64,000 nucleotides of DNA, from the NCBI RefSeq assembly GCF_947179165.1, contig NC_077245.1, positions 22,791,740 to 22,855,739 on the forward strand. The letters are read 5' to 3'. The notes under the pieces were generated by a model. That model searched no databases. It saw nothing but the letters and a program-made list of their open reading frames with translations, and was not told the DNA's origin. The position numbers were made by a program, and so were the translations under genes. Source of the stretch: Solanum dulcamara (taxonomy: Eukaryota; Streptophyta; Magnoliopsida; Solanales; Solanaceae). Numbering within the stretch: the stretch's first letter is position 1; every line of letters begins with the position of its first letter. Below are positions 57,334 through 64,000 of the stretch, piece after piece.

Positions 57334-58032
57334 AACTGTGTCGAAAGACTAATCGACATACTTTATATACTCACAATACATACAAGGAATTAATTAAAGT
57401 CTAATTCCGTGTAACATCTGTAGTTATCATAGTTATTACGTCTGTGTTATCACATTCAAACCCATTGATCAATTAAAGGTAATACTTTGATCAAATTTAT
57501 CATTATCATTTTCAGGATCCATTACCTTCTCAACCAATTTTCAAACCACTTATCGATATTATATTCTAACACTCATTATTAGTCCATTCCTCTTGTTCAC
57601 CTAGCACATTATGATTCACTATCTATGTAGCTCTCCAAGGGTCCACCCCAAATCAACAGATCGTGGCTACTAGACAACTCTTTGCACTCGTAATAAATAA
57701 CAAGTAATAAAATTAACACATTACGAACATACCATATACGCACAATATCAACTCTATCCGTTCACACGGTCCCTTTCACCCTTGCTATAATTTTTTTCCG
57801 ATTATTTATGAACAATTATCACGCTATCACGCTATCTTAATCACTTAGTTTACATTAAATAATTAGAGGTTTCTTCATATTTAACATCATATGCATGACT
57901 CTATACACCCACAGTGTTCGTACTGCGTTATTCTAATCATCAACCATCCGACCACCATGTCCGAAGGCTAATCATGTTGTTTTCATCAATTCTATAATGT
58001 ACAATGCTTCACTAATCAAGTTTATATTATAA
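57334..58032. other. Stretch right of the second CACTA element, nothing recognised
   Basis: AT-rich non-coding sequence of similar character to 41316-42171, consistent with one older sequence split by the CACTA insertion. Confidence 0.4.
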
Positions 58033-58037
58033 GTAAA

Positions 58038-60145
58038 TGTCACGATCAAGCCTAGGGCCTAGACGTAACAAGACGATTGGAAACTCGAAGGATCCCAATC
58101 AAGCCATCTTAGCATACATTGCATAGATAAGGTAAAGGAACATGATAAGATAAGCGGAAGAATCAAAACAACAAGAAGTCAAAGGAGAAAGTAAACTCAA
58201 CTCAATGTCCGAAATGGACTATACCCCTTTAATCGTCTAAACATGCCTCTAAGTCTATACTTGATGGAGGCATAGGACAAGCTCCTAGTTCACCCGAATC
58301 ATAATAGAAAGTCAAAGTAATCAACATAAAAGAAGGTCCCGTCCTCAATAAATGAGGACTCACCAATGACAACTTGAGAGTGCTAAGTCAACTGTAGCCA
58401 TGAGTAGGACGAACGTTGTCATCGGCCCCTACATTATGAGACAATGTAGGCAAAATATGTGTTAGTACATAGAAGGTACTAAGAATGGGAGTTATGCATG
58501 AACAAGTAATAGGACATGAGCAATATGGCATAAGATGCATAACCAATCATAATGAACATGTATAAAGCTTAAAGCATTTGAAAGCATATGAAACTTATGG
58601 TCAATGCATCATAAAACTTCATAGTAAATCTCATATCTTTGCGTACAACTTGTGTGGGATAATACCTTTAACCGACATCTTAAGACCATGTAAGCTATAA
58701 CATGAAATCTGATGTAACTTCCACATCGAGAAGAGAGAAGCTACTTGCCAAGGTAGACTCAGTGAGAACAACTTTAACTTTGTGAACTATATGTGGATCC
58801 ACTAGCTAAACCATAAAGGCAACCTACGGGGACAACGTAGTTTGGAATTTTAGGTTGTTACTAGGATTTCCTTGGGTAACTAACTATATTACCGGACCGA
58901 ACCCCACCTACAAGTCCTCTGGGTGCTTAGTTAATATCCCAACGGAATTCATTAAAAACATAGGAACATCATCATTAACTTCATCATGAAAATAATCATT
59001 AGAGAAGCTCATTAACTTTAGTGATTCATAGGAATCCATAAATTTCGGTGAGAATTATCCCTATCACCATCTTAAATTATCATTTGTGTGATTGGTCCTT
59101 ATCACACCATAATAACTTTCTTGGATCATCACTGACCATCATTATAGCTTTCCTCATTAAATCATGAATCTCAACTTCATTCATAAAAGCTTTTCTTTGA
59201 AAATCATAGAACATCATAATCAAAATTCATGTAACTCATCTTTGAACTTCATAATCATGATTGAAATAGCTTAATTCATGGACATTCATAATTCAATTTA
59301 AAACCATACAATTAATGTAGAATCATGCTCATAACGATCATTGATAGCAACTAAATCGTAGTTGAAACAGTCCAATGCAATTCATCAAAATTAGGGTATG
59401 AAAGTAATTGAAATTCAAGAGATCTTGAGGAAACCTTGGGAATTTATGGGTAAAAGAAATCCATAGATCAATCCCCACATACCTTGATGAAATCAACTTA
59501 GAATTAAAGAGGAACTTCAATGAACTTGAAACCCTAGCATGAAATTGTAGGAGAACCTTGAGAGGATTGGCTTAGTCTTGCCTTAGGAAAATTTTGAAGA
59601 ATGATTTAGAATAGGAGGAGAATTTGAAGGGATGGGTGTTTATAGGCTTGAACTTGGCCATAGTAGTGTCTAGGTTCATTGAATCAAACTTGAGAAAAGA
59701 CAACATTACCCTTCATTAAAAATTAAATTTGGACCTACAAGTTAGGTTCTACGACTCGTAATGAGTCCTACAACTCGTCATTACAAATCATCCTGTAGGT
59801 ATGAGAAGATCTTGATTTCAGGGTCTCTGATCTTTTCCTACAAGTCGTGATTACGACTCCTCAAAGTCTCTACAGGTCGTGGATCCATTCGTCCTGCAAG
59901 TCTTGAAAACCTGCAAAATATTGGTCCCTGAAGTTTTGTTATGACTTCACATTACGACTCATCCTGCTGAGTTGTTGGGTCACTTCTGGGACTTCCTCAT
60001 TTCAGACTCAGAGGTCGACTTTATGACTCGTTCCCACGAGTTCTAGGAAGGATTACGAATCGTAGAGTGGGTCGTAGTCTTGAGGATAGTCAACTTTTCT
60101 TGAGTTTTCCTTTTTGATCCAACTTTTCGACTTTTGAATCTTACA
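58038..60145 (-). mobile_element. Solo LTR of a Tekay/Del-like Gypsy element
   Basis: The plus strand starts TGTCACGATCAAGCCTAGGG and ends GAATCTTACA, so the LTR is TGTAAGATTC...CGTGACA on the minus strand. GTAAA flanks both ends (58033-58037, 60146-60150). Its right-hand (minus-strand) end resembles the LTR at 16057-18137 reversed (TAGGCCC...GTCGTGACA). No internal region is attached. This is the expected product of recombination between two LTRs. Confidence 0.88.
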
Positions 60146-60150
60146 GTAAA

Positions 60151-61712
60151 TCATATCCTACCTCGACGCCAAGCTGCTACCCTAGCACCCATGCAACTCT
60201 GATTTTGCCCACGAACTAGATTTCTGACGGAAAGTCTAGAAAAAGGATCGGAGTTGTTTCTTGGCGAGTTTTTTCTCTCCACCTTTCTTGAGCTCTTTTT
60301 TTAACATTTGACTTAGAGCCTTTTTTAGAAGACAACCCTCTTTACATTAGGGGTAAAACTAAAAAAGACAATTTAATTTCAAATTTTGCCTTGCGTGCCC
60401 TTGCTGTAGTGAATCCATTGTGATGGTATATCATGCGCTACAATGGACTCTGTAGACCAATCCACATCAATTGCGGATTTAAGTAGGATCAAAATGGAAC
60501 TTGCACCTAGAGTTTTTAATTTTTTCTGACTACATCACAAAATTTCTACTCACAAACGGACGGGTCCTTACAATTTACGTCAACAATTTTGACATGGCCC
60601 AATGTAGAAAATAACAAATCAAAAGCTGAAAAAGAAAAAGTAGAATGCCATTTCTAGAAAGCTCAGTCCTCATCTCCTCTGTCGGAGTGGGCACCATCGG
60701 GATCTCTAATCAACGACTTCAGTTCAAGCTTCGACCTCCCTTTAATGACATAGCTAGAGAAGTTCTTTCATGGAGTTCAAAGCTCGAATCGGCAAACTTA
60801 AACACCAATTTGTACCTTCATATCTCATCTCAAAACTTGTATATCTATTTCCTCTCGATCTTACTATATTCATACTATAGACATATTTTTATTTTTTATT
60901 TTTTTGAACTAACCATGCACTTTAGAATTAGTTTTCAAATAAATTCATTCTATTTGGCTCTTGGACATCATTTGTTGATGTTTCCTGTATCGTTTATCTG
61001 TAATTAATTCTAGAAATAAACTTCGCACTTTGTAAATTTGGATATTCTCCTAATGTGCATCTTCTAATAGAATGAACCTCCGAAGAGACTAGTATCACAC
61101 ATTTAGATAGAAATTTATTAGAAAAGCTATCAATATTTATCAATTGTATTGTTATTCCTTGTAATTATTGAACTGTCGCATGTGTTTACTTAACTGATAT
61201 TTGAATGACCTGTAATAATGTTATGTTGTACCTCTGCCCCTTAGTTGTAGTCAACTTGTAGCCTCAATCTGGATCTCCGTATTTGCATGTAGTATGTCTT
61301 AGCTTATTTGTGGCATCGCTTGTTTGTTCATATTGAGTTATCTTCTTTCTTGTGTTGGTAATTCCTAAAGGAATAGAATTGGATCGTGCTTGAAAGATTA
61401 AAAGTCAAGTTAGCTAAAACATATGCCAGTGCATTGTCTTTCCTAAGGATATGAGCAAAATGCAGTCGCCCTTTATTCTTTCAGAATTTGATCCATGTTA
61501 CTTCCATACACAAACACTATGGCAAACAACGTGAGTTTAAAACATTCAAGCTCGCGTAACAACTTTTCTGTTCTCGGGGATTTCATTATCATTATTGTAA
61601 AAAAATTGAGTATATTTCGCCAAATTACTTTTGTAACAATCCTTATGATCATTTGTGATTTTTGTTTCTTTTTACCTGTTTGAACCTCCTCATATATTTT
61701 TTTTAGCTATTT
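60151..61712. other. Unresolved sequence with one 120-codon ORF
   Basis: The ORF at 60645-61007 (+) begins MPFLESSVLISSVGVGTIG and becomes Tyr/Phe-rich from residue 55 on. No family recognised, and the second half is ordinary AT-rich sequence. I consider it unsupported. No other gene seen. Confidence 0.35.
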
Positions 61713-62960
61713 ATAACTTACGGGGATGACTGACACAATACCCAATGTGATCGAACGCGCTTTAGAGACGATATTTAATTTGAAAAATTTGGAACTTGAA
61801 AATTTGTCCAAAGTCAATATTTTGGATTGATGAAGCTGGATTTGAGTCTTGATGATTCTACTAGGATGAAAGAATGGTTTTTGACTTAATTGGAAGATTT
61901 GCATGGACCCCAAGGCGTTCAGGAGTTTGGATCATTGAGTTAATTTTAGCTTTTGAAAAGTTCAGGATTGATCATGGTCAACCTTTGATCGAAATGACCT
62001 CGAATCATTAGATTAATAATTCCAATATGCTTGAAATGTGTTTTATGATCGATTTACACTATTGATTAATCTTCAGAAGATTTCGAGTGAATTTCGATGT
62101 TCGAATCCAAATTTGGAAATGTTTATGATATATGGTGGCAAACATCCTTCTTCATGTTTGCGAAGAAGAATTTCCAATCGGATTCGGGGTCAGGGCGTTC
62201 ATCACATTTGCGGGGAGGGGCATTATGCTCGTGATGGTTCTGGTCAGGTTTATCAGTTGCGTTCACGAGAGTCCATCGCATTCGGGATGAATGAATGATA
62301 CATGGATATATTAAAATTTTTAATTCAGAGTTAAACTTCTTATTTTGATTTTGAGAGTTTAAGACCTCAATTTCAGAAGATTTTTAAGAGATTACGAGAG
62401 TTCATCGTGGGGGTAAGAATCTCAGTCTATATTTGGTATTATCATTCATTTCGTGATTTAATCCATATTTGAGTGTTGAAATTGAGATTTTTATACCTAT
62501 AGTTGTGAAATAGTATTTTGATAATTTGGGGGTCAATTTGAACTTGCACATTTTTCAATAAAATTTCATATTTAAGATCCTTGTGTTATGAATAAATTTC
62601 TTCTGAAGTATGATTCTAGTTTTGACCTCGGGGGCTCGAAGTTGATTTTTTAACTTGATTTTCGAACTAAAATTTCATATATCAAAAAGGTGTTGATTGA
62701 CTCGTATATTCATGTAGAGTATGATTTTGATAGGTAGAGAGATTTTCGAGGTGATTCAAAAGGGAAAGGTGACTGTGTGAAGGTTCATGTCACGTTTGTT
62801 TAGCTTTCGAGGTGGATTATAACTTATTCTCTTAGACTATGCTTGAGAGATGATTTCTTATATGAAGTATGTTATCAGTTGGGTGTATGGTGATTCCGAT
62901 ATTGAGAAGAATGACTATATGTGTAATCTAGATTGGTACCTAGCGGATATACTATATATG
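61713..62960. mobile_element. Probable degraded LTR fragment
   Basis: Sequence of the type TTTGATCGAAATGACCTCGAA, GGAGTTTGGATCATTGAG and CGGATTCGGGGTCAGGGCG resembles the GC-patchy body of Solanaceae Gypsy LTRs. No ends were found. The ORF 62038-62298 is a by-product. Confidence 0.35.
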
Positions 62961-63049
62961 ACTTGAATTGATTATTTGTTGTTGCATCACTCTGTATCAT
63001 GCGTTATATACACTAAACCTTAATAATTTAGTGGCCTAAGTGCATTGTA

Positions 63050-63337
63050 GTGAAAACAATCTGCTTATTTAAAGAGATCCACATATTCCTGTGGCATTTC
63101 AACTCCCTTTATTATCATGATCTTGCACATACATTCATTTTTCGTAGATTACAGATATCATACGATGATCATAACAAAGTGATGGGAACCCAAAAGAAAC
63201 ATACAGGGAAATTATACTGTGATGATGCATGGGTCATTACCAAACGTGTTCGAGGTCATTACCGAAGAGTATATGCCAAGTTTGTGTGTAAAGGACCTAA
63301 TTGTGGCCACATTTTACAAGTTATATGTTTTGGGTGA
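63050..63337 (+). CDS. Unrecognised exon-like ORF with Cys-rich end
   Basis: 95 codons ending TGA. The second half, from NKVMGTQKKHTGKLYCDDAW through RVRGHYRRVYAKFVCKGP to NCGHILQVICFG, is basic and has a Cys cluster (C...CxxxxxC), unlike the AT-driven text around it. An acceptor-like TTTCGTAG precedes it at about 63150, so it could be a terminal exon beginning around YDDHNKV. The N-terminal half of the ORF is probably not real. I do not recognise the family; it may be a gene fragment or transposon part. Confidence 0.35.
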   Translation: MKTICLFKEIHIFLWHFNSLYYHDLAHTFIFRRLQISYDDHNKVMGTQKKHTGKLYCDDAWVITKRVRGHYRRVYAKFVCKGPNCGHILQVICFG

Positions 63338-64000
63338 AATTTAAAAATCGAGAGGATATTCACTTTTCAAAAAGGTGGTGAAATTTATCTAGAAACTACA
63401 CATCCTGATGTAGGATAGTATTTAATTTTATTATGAATACTTGTGTTTTTGAAGTGTCGCCCCAACCTTACTAAATGAGTCAACACCAGTACAAGGAAGT
63501 TGTATTCAATCCTTTGGGCACCATTATTGTTATGTTTTCAAATTTAGGAGTTCATAGAGTTGACAACACAAACTAAACACCTTCTTTTTTTCAAGAATCA
63601 TATATTTTGATGAGTCCCATTTCTGTTATCAATCAATGGTTGTTAGACATTTATCTTTTTTGTTGAGTAAATGTCTGTCCCGTGTCTTTATATCCTTAAG
63701 TATTTTTTTAGACGCTCATAATATATGTCTAGCTTTATACAAAGGGATTCGACATCCTTTGTCTACTCATGTTTAATTTATGACTGTTACGTCTTCAGAC
63801 TAAAGTTTTTGGGCATGTAACCATACCTATAACTTATAGTTCATGATTATGTTATGTGAGTTATATGTGCATGTTTTATAGTTGTGAATGTATTCTTCAA
63901 ACAATTATGTTACATATTATGATGGATGGAGAGATCTATCTATCTTTGGTGCACGTTTAAAATTTTGGATATTGATGACGTGCTTGCTCTAGCATTGAAG
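63338..64000. other. Right edge, nothing recognised
   Basis: AT-rich, non-coding, no repeats of known type. Confidence 0.4.

Noticed and set aside
1..64000. tRNA, rRNA or organelle DNA segments
   Set aside because: No cloverleaf-type gene or rRNA core was seen. The only tRNA-related text is in the SINE and the primer binding sites.

Overview
This is a nuclear plant sequence, almost certainly from a large-genome Solanaceae species such as pepper, tobacco or a Solanum. It is AT-rich and has spliced introns. It is packed with transposable elements whose tails and ends look Solanaceae-like: RTE LINEs with (TTG)n tails, a tRNA-derived SINE, Tekay/Del-type Gypsy LTRs, Ogre/Tat-type LTRs starting TGTTGACACCC, and CACTA elements. 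The species is inferred from repeat style only.

The one host gene I can reconstruct is on the minus strand at 33277 to 23418. It is a 141-residue glutaredoxin-like protein (DUF836/PF05768 type) in three exons, with all junctions in phase. Its second intron is 9.3 kb and holds a Harbinger-like element built around a ~1-kb inverted repeat, two LINE insertions, a palindromic MITE and older LINE debris. A CACTA element starts 838 bp upstream of its ATG.

Layout: 1-3178 is an LTR on the minus strand running off the window. 3179-~7960 is a decayed retroelement with a PF20167-type domain, a polypurine tract and a 3' LTR. 8348-8564 is a tandem repeat broken by an RTE LINE (8565-21467, 17-bp TSD), which is itself split by a complete but dead Gypsy element (9383-18137, 5-bp TSD). 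23418-33277 is the host gene. 34116-41312 is a CACTA element (TSD TGT) holding exons of a COP1 homologue and of a serine carboxypeptidase-like gene, plus LINE and SINE insertions. 42175-57330 is a second, 15-kb CACTA element (TSD ACT) interrupted by a 12.2-kb non-coding LTR element (43958-56182, TSD AATAC). That element carries a ~2.2-kb array of 27-bp repeats. 58038-60145 is a solo LTR (TSD GTAAA). The rest is unresolved or degraded.

The genes do not form a pathway. The window is a host gene embedded in nested mobile DNA. The most unusual items are the long hairpin in the intron, the multi-gene capture by a CACTA element, and the minisatellite that is open in several frames. Element boundaries below rest on paired direct repeats and termini read by eye. 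Family names rest on protein motifs recognised without a database search.
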